Under the pieces are notes generated by a model. The model made no database searches and was not told the DNA's origin. It worked only from the letters and a program-made list of their open reading frames with translations. Both the position numbers and the translations under genes were made by a program. From NCBI RefSeq assembly GCF_965218685.1, contig NZ_OZ244657.1, forward strand, positions 2,356,001 through 2,420,000: 64,000 nucleotides of DNA. Direction: 5' to 3'. Source of the stretch: Thalassobius sp965218685. GTDB taxonomy: Bacteria > Pseudomonadota > Alphaproteobacteria > Rhodobacterales > Rhodobacteraceae. Shown in pieces: positions 16,759 to 25,791 of this stretch (within the stretch, counting starts at the first letter, position 1; the number at the start of each line of letters is the position of its first letter).

Positions 16759-17847
16759 TCAACGCGGCACCGATGGCGGTGTTTGCCGGGGCAGATTCAC
16801 GTAGAAGGTCGTTCTGTCCCCACTATTGCACGAGACGCCGATTTCGCCACCATGTGATTTGACAATTTTTTTACAAATCGCCAGCCCCAGCCCGGTCCCT
16901 TTCACTTTCGAGGCAGATCCAGGAGCGGCCTGGACATAGTTGTCGAAAATCGAGGCGCGCAGGTGCTCGGGGATTGTCTCGCCGCCGTTGGTGATGCGGA
17001 TCTGCCAGTGCTCATCCTCTTCGTGGATATTGACGTGAACGGTCTCGTTCGGGGGCGATGCCTTGATTGCGTTGGACAGCAGGTTTGCCAACAGCTGGTG
17101 CAGACGCAGCGGCAGGCCATTGACCCAACCATGATCCGGCGCGGCAACCAGCTGGATCGAGACATTGTGTACGGCGCAATATCCCAGATGTGCGGTCACG
17201 GCCTCTTTGGCCAAGGCGACCAGGTCCAGCAATTCGTGATCTTCGGCTGCATCCGATGGGTTGGCGCCAAGTTTCTGCAGATCAAGGATGTCCTCGGCGA
17301 TGGACAGCATGTTCTCGGCGTTGCGCTGTACCAGGGCGACCAAGGTTTTTGCCTGGGCGGGCAGCTCTCCAACAGTGTCATTTTCCATCAGTTTCAATGC
17401 CCCCATGATCGAGGTCAGGGGCGTGCGCAGGTCGTGGACAATCTCGGAAAAGGCTTCGGCGCGGGCGCGTTCCAACTGGCGGCGGTGTTCGCGGTTGCGC
17501 AGAACCGAGACAAAGACCTTGCCGCTGTTCAGGGATGTAAGCATTCGGGTGCTGATCTCGACCAGGCCTTTTTCATGCAGGGTTTCGATGGTGACCGTAT
17601 CGGCCAGCCCCAGGCGCAAAGGTTCGACATGTTTGTGAAAGCCATCGACGTCGAAATTGGCCGAGGAATCCCAGATTTTTTTGCTACGCACTTCGGGCTT
17701 GGTCCATTCGCAGCGCAGCCTGGCGGTTTTGTTGGCATAGACAAGCTGAAGGGTATCCGAATCGTAAACGTAGACCTCGTCGTGGAGCTCTTCGAGGATC
17801 GTGCTGAGATAGCGCTGGCTAAGGTCTGTTGGGATTGGGTGGAACAT
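16759..17847 (-). CDS. PAS-domain histidine kinase
   Basis: A 362-residue soluble kinase. A PAS-like sensor fills residues about 10-115, starting ILEELHDEVYVYDSDTLQLV. The H box is EIVHDLRTPLTSIMGALK, the N box LLANLLSNAIKASPP, and the G boxes NGGETIP and GTGLGLAICKKI, so all ATP-binding elements are present. No transmembrane segment is seen. It resembles the neighbouring broken kinase around the H box (HDLRTPLTSI versus HELRTPLTSI, and TVGELPAQ versus TLGEVPPQ), which points to a local duplication. It lies between that kinase and the single-domain receiver on the same strand. Confidence 0.92.
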   Translation of the reverse strand: MFHPIPTDLSQRYLSTILEELHDEVYVYDSDTLQLVYANKTARLRCEWTKPEVRSKKIWDSSANFDVDGFHKHVEPLRLGLADTVTIETLHEKGLVEISTRMLTSLNSGKVFVSVLRNREHRRQLERARAEAFSEIVHDLRTPLTSIMGALKLMENDTVGELPAQAKTLVALVQRNAENMLSIAEDILDLQKLGANPSDAAEDHELLDLVALAKEAVTAHLGYCAVHNVSIQLVAAPDHGWVNGLPLRLHQLLANLLSNAIKASPPNETVHVNIHEEDEHWQIRITNGGETIPEHLRASIFDNYVQAAPGSASKVKGTGLGLAICKKIVKSHGGEIGVSCNSGDRTTFYVNLPRQTPPSVPR

Positions 17848-17909
17848 TTTCGCTTACATTCGTTACTAATAAAAAGGGGCGACGGGATTTTATGATCTGG
17901 TTTGCGCTG

Positions 17910-19285
17910 TCAGTTTTCGGGTTGCTGTTCAGGATGAGCGCGCTGAAGCGTCAGCAGGAACGTCGTGCCTTCGCCCAGGGTGCTGAGGTATTCCAGCCGG
18001 CCTTTGTGGCGGCTGACAATCTGTTTCGAGATATTCATGCCCAGCCCGGTACCGCCCACTTTGCGTTGGTCGGTGGAATCGATCTGGGTGAACTGGCCGA
18101 AAACGCGCTCTTCCGAGCCTTCGGGAATGCCGACACCATAGTCGATGATGGCGATTGTAACCTCGTCCTCGCTGGCGCGGGCGCGTACGTCAACATGGCT
18201 GCCCTCATTCGAGAACTGTTGGACAGCAGGTTGCTGAGCACCTGCATCAGGCGGTTGCGGTCGCCTTTGATCAGGAAGTCCTTTTCGGGCAGCAGCGGGG
18301 TGACCTGAATGTCCATGCTTTGAGCAAAGCCATCGTTGGCCTCGATCGCGTCGGTCAGCAGGCGCTTGACGCTGAGGTCCTCAAAGTTGAACACCATTTC
18401 GCCGGCTTCGAATTTCTGCAGATCCAGTAGGTCGTCGATCAGGTTGGCCAGACGGACCGAGTTCTTGCCCGCGATTTCAAGCACCGAATGCAACTGCGGG
18501 GGCACTTCGCCAAGCGTGCCTTTATTCACCAGGTCCAGCGAACCCTTGATCGAGGTCAGCGGCGTTCGCAGCTCGTGGCTGACTGTGGACAGGAACTGAG
18601 ACTTCACGGTCAGCGCGGCCAGGGTGCGTTCGTGTTCACGGCGCAGCTCTTCCAGCTGACGGACATGGGCGCGGTAAAGCTTAAGGAATTGGAACGAGAT
18701 ATCGATGATGAAGTACATCACGAAAATGATCGTGAAAAACTCCAGCCAGGGCTGCGAGTCGATGGGCGGGTAGTACCGCAGGATGTCCATCAACGCGATA
18801 TAGGTAAAGGTCGCGCCATAGATCAGCAGGCGCAGCACCAATGCGGGCACGACCTGGTGGTTGTTCATGGCGGCAAACAGCGCTGCGGCAAACAAGAAGA
18901 ACAGCGGGGTGAAGTGACCGCCAGAGTCCTGTTGCAGTGCAACCGCCAGAATGAACAGGCAAATCGCGCTCGAACTGACAAGCGTGTTGAACAGGATTGC
19001 GGTCAAAAAACGATAGGCGACGCGCAGGTCGCTACCTTTCCAGCGTTTCATCCGGCGCGCAACGATCAGGTCCAACACCTCAGAGCAGAGTACGCCCGAG
19101 TAGGTGATGACAGCCGTGGTCGCGTTGAAGTAGAACGCCGTCAACAGTGTCGCGGCCAGGAAAATTGCCTGCCGCTGCCAAATCAGATTGGTCGTGACAT
19201 CGACATAGTCCCGAAGCTGGCGCTCAAGCCGCTCGGGTTTTTGCCAATCCTGCTGGCTTTGGGTGATGAATGCTCGAAGGGGCAT
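17910..19285 (-). pseudogene. Membrane histidine kinase with frameshift in the ATPase domain
   Basis: The first frame encodes about 356 residues: an N-terminal region with about six hydrophobic segments (about residues 35-190), a coiled linker, and the H box STVSHELRTPLTSIKGSLD. It then reaches the N box as VLSNLLSN, where the frame is lost near 18216. The first frame continues as about 60 residues of unrelated sequence to a stop at 18035. The shifted frame resumes with FSNEGSHVDVRARASEDE and carries the G boxes (DYGVGIPEGSEERVF, GGTGLGMNISKQIVS) to a stop at 17910. Compared with the usual SNAIKFS, seven bases appear to be missing. As written, the protein would lack its ATP-binding G boxes and be inactive as a kinase. 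A sequencing artefact is possible but less likely for a 7-base change. Confidence 0.88.
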
Positions 19286-19794
19286 GGCGTAAGCTGCCGT
19301 ATCGTTTCTTATCTGTTGCCATTCACTTCTAATTTACGAAATTGGCGAAAGTTCGGCGAGAAATGCCATTCTTCCTTTTGGTCAAAATTTAATCGGCGAA
19401 AAATGACTTAAAATGGTTGGTGAATAGGCATAAACCCGCTAAAATAGTAAAAATAAACTAAAGGATGCAAAAAAAGGGGGCTTATCTTGGCTCTTCAGGC
19501 CAAGATTGCATTGCTTTTGCACTCTTAACGCTACGACATGTGTTGCACACGCACCATTGTGGCGTTTTTTTGGTTATGAAGCGAAAAAACTTGGGTGATT
19601 TGCGCAAGCGCTTGTCTAAACTGGGAAAAAAAGATCGGGCAGGAATAATGAATATTGCAGTTGCAGGGCGTCGTGGGCGCTCTTTGCAGGTCTTTCCGGA
19701 ACTTGAACCCGTTTCGTCCAGCCGCCCAGCAGGGGGGGTGCGACGTTCGGCCAAAAGGCCTGCCCCATCGCCGACCGGACATGTTCGTTCGACG
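19286..19794. other. Divergent kinase/luxI intergenic region
   Basis: About 500 bp of markedly AT-richer sequence between the kinase operon and luxI. It holds runs of A and T, the inverted repeat at 19485-19505, and a short GTGTTGCACAC repeat near 19542. An in-frame upstream extension of luxI exists (for example an ATG at 19648 with AGGA before it), but it is low in complexity and unlike LuxI proteins, so I treat it as leader. Promoters for both directions are expected here; none can be fixed with confidence. Confidence 0.5.
19485..19505. promoter_or_regulatory. 21-bp inverted repeat upstream of luxI
   Basis: TCTTGGC and GCCAAGA form perfect 7-bp arms around a 7-base spacer. The repeat lies about 290 bp upstream of the chosen luxI start. 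Its size is close to a lux-box, but the bases do not match the classical lux-box core, so it is reported only as a possible operator or hairpin. Confidence 0.3.
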
Positions 19795-20385
19795 ATGATG
19801 TCTTTCTCGAACGTGGGTCACTTCGGTGATCTGCTGCCGAATTTTCTGAGGGCGCGCAAGCGGACCTTCATCGATCGGCTGCATTGGGACTTGCCCCATA
19901 CCGAGGGCATGGAGTTCGATCAGTACGACACGCCCCAGTGCCGCTGGGTGGCGGTACACGAATATGGCGAGATACTTGGCGGCTTCCGTTTGGCGCCGAC
20001 AACGGCCAGTTGTGGCGGGTTTTCCTATATGCTGCGGGACGCACAACGCGGGATGCTGGGGCAGATCCCCCGCGATGTCCTGTTCATCGAGGCGCCCGTT
20101 GACCCGCGCATCGTCGAGGCCTCGCGCTTGTTCATAGCTGAAGACGTTCCGGCCTCGCGGCGGATCCAGGTGCAAAGCGTGATCATGGGCCAGATGGTGG
20201 CCTGCACGGTGCAGATGGGCGCGACCCATACGATCGGAATCGTCCCCGCCGTTTGGTCACGTTGGCTACGCCGGATGGATCTGGACGCCGTGCCCGTGGG
20301 CCGCAAATTCCGGATTGACGGGGTCACCAGTCAGGCGGCGATTTTCAACGCGGCCAAGTTCCAAGCTGGTCTGCACGCACACTAG
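19795..20385 (+). CDS. Acyl-homoserine-lactone synthase (LuxI family)
   Basis: A 196-residue LuxI homologue. The invariant residues fall at the expected spacing: R21 and F25 (in RARKRTFIDR), W31, D42 and D45 (in EFDQYD), then GGFRLAPTT, and E and R in IVEASRLFI. The enzyme makes an N-acyl-homoserine lactone from S-adenosylmethionine and an acyl donor. The start MMSFSNVGHFGDLL is chosen because it puts these residues three positions from LuxI numbering; there is no clear ribosome site, and an ATG at 19648 with AGGA is the alternative. No luxR lies beside it, so the receptor must be encoded elsewhere. It is divergent from the kinase operon. Confidence 0.9.
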   Translation: MMSFSNVGHFGDLLPNFLRARKRTFIDRLHWDLPHTEGMEFDQYDTPQCRWVAVHEYGEILGGFRLAPTTASCGGFSYMLRDAQRGMLGQIPRDVLFIEAPVDPRIVEASRLFIAEDVPASRRIQVQSVIMGQMVACTVQMGATHTIGIVPAVWSRWLRRMDLDAVPVGRKFRIDGVTSQAAIFNAAKFQAGLHAH

Positions 20386-20465
20386 GGCTTAACACTTGCC
20401 TTCGGACGCGCGATAAGGGGCAGGGGTCCGCAAGGGCTCGACGATCAAGGACCAAGGTAAAGCGG

Positions 20466-20906
20466 ATGACTCGCACTATCTATATTCTGAACGGCCCGAA
20501 CTTGAATCTGTTGGGCAAGCGCGAGCCTGAAATCTATGGGCACGCCACGCTTGAGGATGTCGAGCGGACCTGCGCCTCTGTCGCGAACGAGTTCGGCCTG
20601 TCCGTGCATCTGCTGCAATCCAACTGGGAAGGCAAACTGGTCGACTGGATTCACGAGGCCCGTGAAAAGGCAGCCGCGATCGTGATCAACCCGGCGGCGT
20701 TGACCCATACCTCGGTGGCGTTGCTGGACGCGCTGAACACTTTCGAGGGCCCGGTGATCGAGGTTCACATCAGCCAGGTCCACAAACGCGAGGCCTTTCG
20801 GCATCATTCCTATGTCAGCCAGCGCGCTGATGCGGTGATGGCGGGGTTTGGTGTGGCCGGATACGAGCTGGCCATTCGCCATCTGGGCGCAAGTCTGGCT
20901 GATTAA
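20466..20906 (+). CDS. aroQ: Type II 3-dehydroquinate dehydratase
   Basis: A 146-residue dehydroquinase that removes water from 3-dehydroquinate in the shikimate pathway. Family motifs are LNGPNLNLLGKREPEIYG with the catalytic Tyr, INPAALTHTSVALLDAL with the Asn, and EVHIS followed by REAFRHHSYVS with the catalytic His and Arg. The residue after VHIS is Gln instead of the common Asn, and the INP motif reads INPAAL; neither change removes a known catalytic residue. Its 3' end overlaps the convergent crotonase gene by 4 bp. Confidence 0.96.
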   Translation: MTRTIYILNGPNLNLLGKREPEIYGHATLEDVERTCASVANEFGLSVHLLQSNWEGKLVDWIHEAREKAAAIVINPAALTHTSVALLDALNTFEGPVIEVHISQVHKREAFRHHSYVSQRADAVMAGFGVAGYELAIRHLGASLAD

Positions 20907-21706
20907 CGGCCCTTGAAGTCTGGCGCGCGCTTTTCAAAGAACGCCTCGCAGCCTTCGGCGAAATCCTCAGATGTATAAAGGATTGCCTGCGTGTCCCGCT
21001 CGGCCGCCAGGAATTCTGGCAGGGTCAGGGGAAGCCGGGACATCAACTCTTTGGAATAGGCATGGGTTAGGGGCGCGCCTTGGGAAACCTCGTCGGCCAG
21101 CGTCAGCGCATGTTGGATTGCGTCTGTCGCAACGGCTTCTTCGACAAGGCCCCAATCCAATGCTTGCTTTGCATCAATGACCCGACGGGTAAAGGCCAGC
21201 CATTTGGTGCGGCCAGTGCCGATGCGCGGGGGCAGGGTGTACAGTGACGCCAAGTCGGGGATCAGCCCCAGCTTGCCGAAAGGCAACGAGAACTTGGCGT
21301 CCTGCGAGGCCACGACGATGTCGCAAGCCGCCGCCAGCGACAGGCCGGCGCCAACGCACCATCCTTCGACCGCAGCGATGATGGGTTTGGGGCTGCTGAT
21401 GATGGTTTGCATCAGTGCGCCCGCCGTCTGCATCCGCGCGCGCCCAGCGACCGAGGTGATGCCCTTCATGGTCGAGATGTCCCCACCCGCGCTGAAGCAC
21501 CCCTGAACCCCGGCGATGACGATGGCACGGATCGCGTCGTCTGCAATGGCGGCCAGCAGCTGCACCCGCAGCTCTTCGCGCAGCTCGGGCGACAGGGCGT
21601 TGCGCCGCTTGGGCAGGTTCAGCCACAATAGGCGGGTTTCGCCATGGGTCTGGCCGATGCACAGGCCATCCTGCGGGGTGGGTTCCGTCAGCGGGGTCTG
21701 GGTCAT
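20903..21706 (-). CDS. Enoyl-CoA hydratase/isomerase family protein
   Basis: A 267-residue crotonase-fold protein. Oxyanion-hole segments are VQGCFSAGGDISTM (about residue 67) and EGWCVGAGLSLAAACD (about 113). In the active-site loop FGKLGLIPDLASL there is no glutamate at the two hydratase positions, but an aspartate sits where PaaG-type isomerases have their acid. This points to an enoyl-CoA isomerase or another crotonase rather than a classical hydratase. A strong AGGAGGAG ribosome site precedes the ATG. It appears to be a single-gene unit; the CoA substrate is unknown. Confidence 0.9.
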   Translation of the reverse strand: MTQTPLTEPTPQDGLCIGQTHGETRLLWLNLPKRRNALSPELREELRVQLLAAIADDAIRAIVIAGVQGCFSAGGDISTMKGITSVAGRARMQTAGALMQTIISSPKPIIAAVEGWCVGAGLSLAAACDIVVASQDAKFSLPFGKLGLIPDLASLYTLPPRIGTGRTKWLAFTRRVIDAKQALDWGLVEEAVATDAIQHALTLADEVSQGAPLTHAYSKELMSRLPLTLPEFLAAERDTQAILYTSEDFAEGCEAFFEKRAPDFKGR

Positions 21707-21826
21707 GTTTACTCCTCCTCAACTTATTCGCATGCGTACTGTCTTTGGGTGCCGCTGCCAAGCGTGAACCGCTAGGCAGGGGGGGGTATCCGTGTTAGCA
21801 AAGTCCCACGGCAGAAGGGTAAAGGT

Positions 21827-22717
21827 ATGAAGCTAGCGTTCGTGACCATGGTATGGCGAGACTACTGGCTTCTGGACAAATGGGTCCGCCACAATGCGCA
21901 ATATGTGGATCGGCGGAACCTGTATGTTCTGAATCACGGCGGAGACCCCAAGATCAACGAGATCGCCGCCGGCTGCAACGTCATCCACATCCCCCGCGAA
22001 GAGCTGACCATTGATCTGGATCGCCGCCGCTGGGATCTGCTGGGCGGGGTGACGAACGGGCTGCTGGCCTTTTATGACCGGGTGATCTGCACCGATGTGG
22101 ACGAGCTGATCGTCTATACCGGCGACGACGGTGGGTTGCTGGATCACTTGGCGCGCAGCCAGGCGGACACCGTTGCACTGTCCCCTGTCGGGCTGAACCT
22201 GATCCCCAGCGAGGGCGAGGCCGATGTCTCGGACGGGGTGCTGCAGGCCCATCCGCAGGCGATCCTTAGCGCCAAATACACCAAGCCCTGCATTGTGAAA
22301 TCGCGCGTGGTCTATACGATCGGTGGCCATGGTCTGGTGCGCGGCAGGTTCACCATCGATCCGCAGCTGCTGCTGTTTCACTTGCACTATGTGACCCCCG
22401 ACTACGCGCAGCGCATGGCCGAGAGGCAAGAGATCGTCGCCCAGTCCAAGGCGCATAACGACAGCTCGGACGATCCGGCCAATGTCGGTAAACGCTTCTG
22501 GATCAACTGGTCCGACCCCGCGATGATCCGCGAAAAAGAGTTCGCCCATTTCGCCAGGGCGCAGGACATTGATGTCTCGGATGGTTTCGACGAATGCGCG
22601 CGGCTACTGAACCAGGCGATCAAGCATGACGGCAAAAAACGTGTCGTGGACCATGCGATCATGGCCCAGGCCCCACGCCGGGTGACGGTACCCGCCGCTT
22701 TGCGGAGTGCACTGTAA
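21827..22717 (+). CDS. Glycosyltransferase family 2-like protein
   Basis: A 296-residue predicted cytoplasmic glycosyltransferase of the GT2-like (Glyco_tranf_2_4) type. It opens with KLAFVTMVWRDYWLLDKWVR. The metal/nucleotide-sugar motif is ICTDVDELIVY (DxDE) near residue 90, and HLHYVTPDY appears in the second half. Such proteins, common in the Roseobacter group, act on cell-surface polysaccharides. No polysaccharide cluster surrounds it, so the product is unknown. Confidence 0.82.
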   Translation: MKLAFVTMVWRDYWLLDKWVRHNAQYVDRRNLYVLNHGGDPKINEIAAGCNVIHIPREELTIDLDRRRWDLLGGVTNGLLAFYDRVICTDVDELIVYTGDDGGLLDHLARSQADTVALSPVGLNLIPSEGEADVSDGVLQAHPQAILSAKYTKPCIVKSRVVYTIGGHGLVRGRFTIDPQLLLFHLHYVTPDYAQRMAERQEIVAQSKAHNDSSDDPANVGKRFWINWSDPAMIREKEFAHFARAQDIDVSDGFDECARLLNQAIKHDGKKRVVDHAIMAQAPRRVTVPAALRSAL

Positions 22718-23079
22718 AGGCGAAGCTTGCGCTCATGGGATTCTATGAGCGGGAATCAAGACCGTGTTGTTCTGTCACACAGGCCGTTCCGGGGAGTCCC
22801 TTGGCCTGGGCGGTCCCGCGATTGACTTGCGCTTCCTGACGACCTCTCGGGGTTTTCACATTTTCGTGTTGTTTTGCAGCCAGTTACGCCGCGTCACATA
22901 GCGTAATTTACAATGGCCTCCAGAAAAGTGAAAAAATTTTACAAATAAATTCAGCTTTTCTGCATACTTATTCCAATGTTTTCATTTTCGATTATGCTCT
23001 AGTCGGAGCGCGGATAATTTTAATTTTGCCTGTCAACTATGATGGGCCCCGATTTAATATCCAAGGGAGGAACCTTGCA
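22718..23079. other. Intergenic region upstream of acs
   Basis: About 360 bp without a supported gene. It begins with a small hairpin (CGCTCAT and ATGAGCG, 22730-22751) just after the glycosyltransferase stop; it has no T-tract, so it is a weak terminator at best. From about 22910 it becomes very AT-rich, as expected for the acs promoter. It ends in the acs ribosome site AGGGAGG at 23064-23070. No specific operator can be assigned. Confidence 0.5.
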
Positions 23080-25044
23080 GTGACATCCGAAACTAAGTCC
23101 GACCCCATTATCCCAGTACCTGCATCCTTTGCGTCCGGCGCGCATGTTGATGGAGCGAAATATGACGCGATGTATGAGGCCTCGATGGCTGATCCTGATG
23201 CGTTCTGGGGCGAGCATGGCAAGCGTCTGGACTGGATCAAGCCTTACACGAAGGTAAAGAATACCAGCTTTGAGCCGGGCAATGTCTCGATCAAGTGGTA
23301 CGAGGACGGCACGCTGAACGTTGCGGCCAACTGCATCGACCGTCATTTGGAAACCCGCGGTGATCAGACGGCGATCATTTTCGAGCCCGATGATCCGGCC
23401 GAAGAGGCGCAGCACATCACCTATAAGCAGCTGCATGCCAGCGTTTGCAAGATGGCCAACATCCTGGAAGACATGGGCGTGCGCAAGGGCGACCGGGTCA
23501 TCCTGTATCTGCCGATGATCCCCGAGGCGGCCTATGCGATGCTGGCCTGTGCGCGCATCGGTGCGATCCACTCGATCGTGTTCGCGGGCTTCAGCCCGGA
23601 CGCGCTGGCGGCCCGTGTGAACGGCTGTGACGCCAAGGTTCTGATCACCGCCGACTACGCGCCGCGCGGTGGCCGTCAGACCCCGCTGAAATCCAACGCT
23701 GACGAGGCGCTGCTGCACTGTAAGGACACTGTTAAGTGTCTTGTCGTAAAACGCACCGGAGGTCAGACCACCTGGGTTGACGGTCGTGACTATGACTATA
23801 ACGAACTGGCGCTGGAGGCGGATGATTACTCCAAGCCGGCCGAGATGAACGCCGAGGATCCGCTGTTCATCCTGTATACCTCGGGCTCGACCGGCCAGCC
23901 CAAGGGCGTCGTGCATTGCACCGGCGGCTATCTGGTCTATGCCTCGATGACCCACGAGATCGTCTTTGACTATCACGAGGGCGATATCTTCTGGTGTACC
24001 GCGGATGTGGGCTGGGTCACCGGCCACAGCTATATCGTCTATGGTCCGCTGGCCAATGGCGCGACCACGATCATGTTCGAAGGTGTGCCGACCTATCCGG
24101 ATGCGGGCCGGTTCTGGGCTGTGTGTGAAAAGCACAAGGTGAACCAGTTCTACACTGCCCCCACCGCGATCCGCGCCCTGATGGGCCAGGGCACCGAATG
24201 GGTGGAAAAATACGATCTGAGCGACCTGAAGGTTCTGGGCTCGGTGGGTGAACCCATCAACCCCGAGGCCTGGAACTGGTACAATGACAATGTCGGCAAG
24301 GGCAACTGCCCGATCGTGGACACCTGGTGGCAGACCGAAACCGGCGGCCACATGATGACCCCGCTGCCCGGCGCCCACGCGCTGAAGCCCGGCTCGGCGA
24401 TGAAGCCCTTCTTTGGCGTCAAAACCGTGGTTCTGGACCCGCATACCGGCGAAGAGATCACCGATTACCCGACCGAGGGCGTGCTGTGCATCGCCGACAG
24501 CTGGCCGAGCCAGATGCGCACCGTCTGGGGCGATCACGAACGGTTCGAGAAGACCTATTTCTCGGATTACAAGGGCTACTATTTTGCCGGTGACGGCTGC
24601 CGCCGCGACGCCGATGGTGACTTCTGGATCACCGGCCGCGTCGATGACGTGATCAACGTGTCCGGTCACCGCATGGGCACCGCCGAGGTCGAAAGCGCGC
24701 TGGTCGCCCACGCCAAGGTGGCCGAGGCCGCCGTGGTTGGCTATCCGCATGACATCAAGGGCCAGGGCATTTACTGCTATGTCACCCTGATGAACGACGT
24801 GGAACCCACCGAGGAGCTGCGCAAGGAACTGCGTACCTGGGTCCGCACGGAAATCGGCCCGATCGCCGCACCCGACCTGATCCAATGGTCGCCCGGCCTG
24901 CCGAAAACCCGCTCGGGCAAGATCATGCGCCGCATCCTGCGCAAAATCGCAGAAAACGACTATGGATCCCTCGGCGACACCTCAACACTCGCTGACCCCT
25001 CCGTCGTCGACGACCTCATCGAAAACAGAATGAATAAGGGGTAA
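23080..25044 (+). CDS. acs: Acetyl-CoA synthetase
   Basis: A 654-residue AMP-forming acetate-CoA ligase. The P-loop-like A3 motif is LFILYTSGSTGQPKGVVH. The acetate-pocket tryptophan lies in the TWWQTETGG region. The A8 hinge is ITGRVDDVINVSGHRMG, and PKTRSGKIMRR carries the lysine acetylated in this family. The GTG at 23080 is chosen because AGGGAGG lies 9 bp upstream and the length fits Acs (about 650); an upstream ATG has no ribosome site. The next genes are adk and an acetate-type symporter, which supports a role in growth on acetate. Confidence 0.97.
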   Translation: MTSETKSDPIIPVPASFASGAHVDGAKYDAMYEASMADPDAFWGEHGKRLDWIKPYTKVKNTSFEPGNVSIKWYEDGTLNVAANCIDRHLETRGDQTAIIFEPDDPAEEAQHITYKQLHASVCKMANILEDMGVRKGDRVILYLPMIPEAAYAMLACARIGAIHSIVFAGFSPDALAARVNGCDAKVLITADYAPRGGRQTPLKSNADEALLHCKDTVKCLVVKRTGGQTTWVDGRDYDYNELALEADDYSKPAEMNAEDPLFILYTSGSTGQPKGVVHCTGGYLVYASMTHEIVFDYHEGDIFWCTADVGWVTGHSYIVYGPLANGATTIMFEGVPTYPDAGRFWAVCEKHKVNQFYTAPTAIRALMGQGTEWVEKYDLSDLKVLGSVGEPINPEAWNWYNDNVGKGNCPIVDTWWQTETGGHMMTPLPGAHALKPGSAMKPFFGVKTVVLDPHTGEEITDYPTEGVLCIADSWPSQMRTVWGDHERFEKTYFSDYKGYYFAGDGCRRDADGDFWITGRVDDVINVSGHRMGTAEVESALVAHAKVAEAAVVGYPHDIKGQGIYCYVTLMNDVEPTEELRKELRTWVRTEIGPIAAPDLIQWSPGLPKTRSGKIMRRILRKIAENDYGSLGDTSTLADPSVVDDLIENRMNKG

Positions 25045-25049
25045 GGCAG

Positions 25050-25724
25050 ATGACTGCTGCGACCCCCGCTGTTCTGATCCTTCTCGGCCCTCCGGGTGCC
25101 GGGAAGGGAACCCAAGCCCGTGTTCTGGAAGAGAAATTCGGGCTGGTTCAACTGTCGACCGGTGATCTGCTGCGTGCAGCTGTTGCCGCCGGAACCGAGG
25201 CTGGTCTGGCCGCAAAGGCCGTGATGGAAGCAGGTGAGCTGGTCAGCGACGAGATCGTGATCAACATCCTGCGTGACCGGCTGGCCGAGGACGACTGCGC
25301 CAAGGGCGTTATTTTGGATGGTTTCCCACGCACCACGGTGCAGGCCGAAGCCTTGGATACGCTGCTGGCCGAAAGCGGTCAGAAAATCAACGCTGCGATC
25401 AGCCTTGAGGTGGATGACGCGGCGATGGTGACCCGGATTTCGGGGCGCTACACCTGCGCTGGCTGCGGCGAAGGCTATCACGATAGCTTCAAACAGCCTG
25501 CCAAGGATGGTGTGTGTGACAAGTGCGGCGGCACCGAGATGAAGCGCCGCGCAGATGATAACGCCGAAACGGTGGCCAGCCGCCTGGAGGCCTATCACGC
25601 GCAAACCGCGCCGCTGATCGCGTATTACGACGATCAAAAAGTTTTGCAGGGCATCAACGCCATGGGCGATATTGATGCGATTGCGAATGCCCTTGCGGAA
25701 ATTGTCGAAAAGGCAATGTCGTAA
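25050..25724 (+). CDS. adk: Adenylate kinase
   Basis: A 224-residue adenylate kinase. The P-loop is LLGPPGAGKGTQA, the AMP-binding part LSTGDLLRAAV, and there is an LDGFPRTT motif. The long LID carries four cysteines (CAGCGEGYH and CDKCGG) that would bind zinc. It interconverts AMP, ADP and ATP. It begins 5 bp after acs, so it is translationally linked to an enzyme that makes AMP. The usual adk of this group lies in the ribosomal-protein operon, so this may be a second, dedicated copy (inference). Confidence 0.95.
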   Translation: MTAATPAVLILLGPPGAGKGTQARVLEEKFGLVQLSTGDLLRAAVAAGTEAGLAAKAVMEAGELVSDEIVINILRDRLAEDDCAKGVILDGFPRTTVQAEALDTLLAESGQKINAAISLEVDDAAMVTRISGRYTCAGCGEGYHDSFKQPAKDGVCDKCGGTEMKRRADDNAETVASRLEAYHAQTAPLIAYYDDQKVLQGINAMGDIDAIANALAEIVEKAMS

Positions 25725-25791
25725 GGTTTTCACCGTCCCGCCGTCTCTCATCGTATCGGCGGGGCTCTGGAGGAAGAGGAGGACCCGTTTC

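Noticed and set aside
22730..22751. Hairpin after the glycosyltransferase gene
   Set aside because: Seven-base arms with no T-tract; too weak to call a terminator.
23020..24885. 621-codon open frame antisense to acs
   Set aside because: It mirrors the codon pattern of acs, has no ribosome site or family motif, and acs is unambiguous on the other strand.
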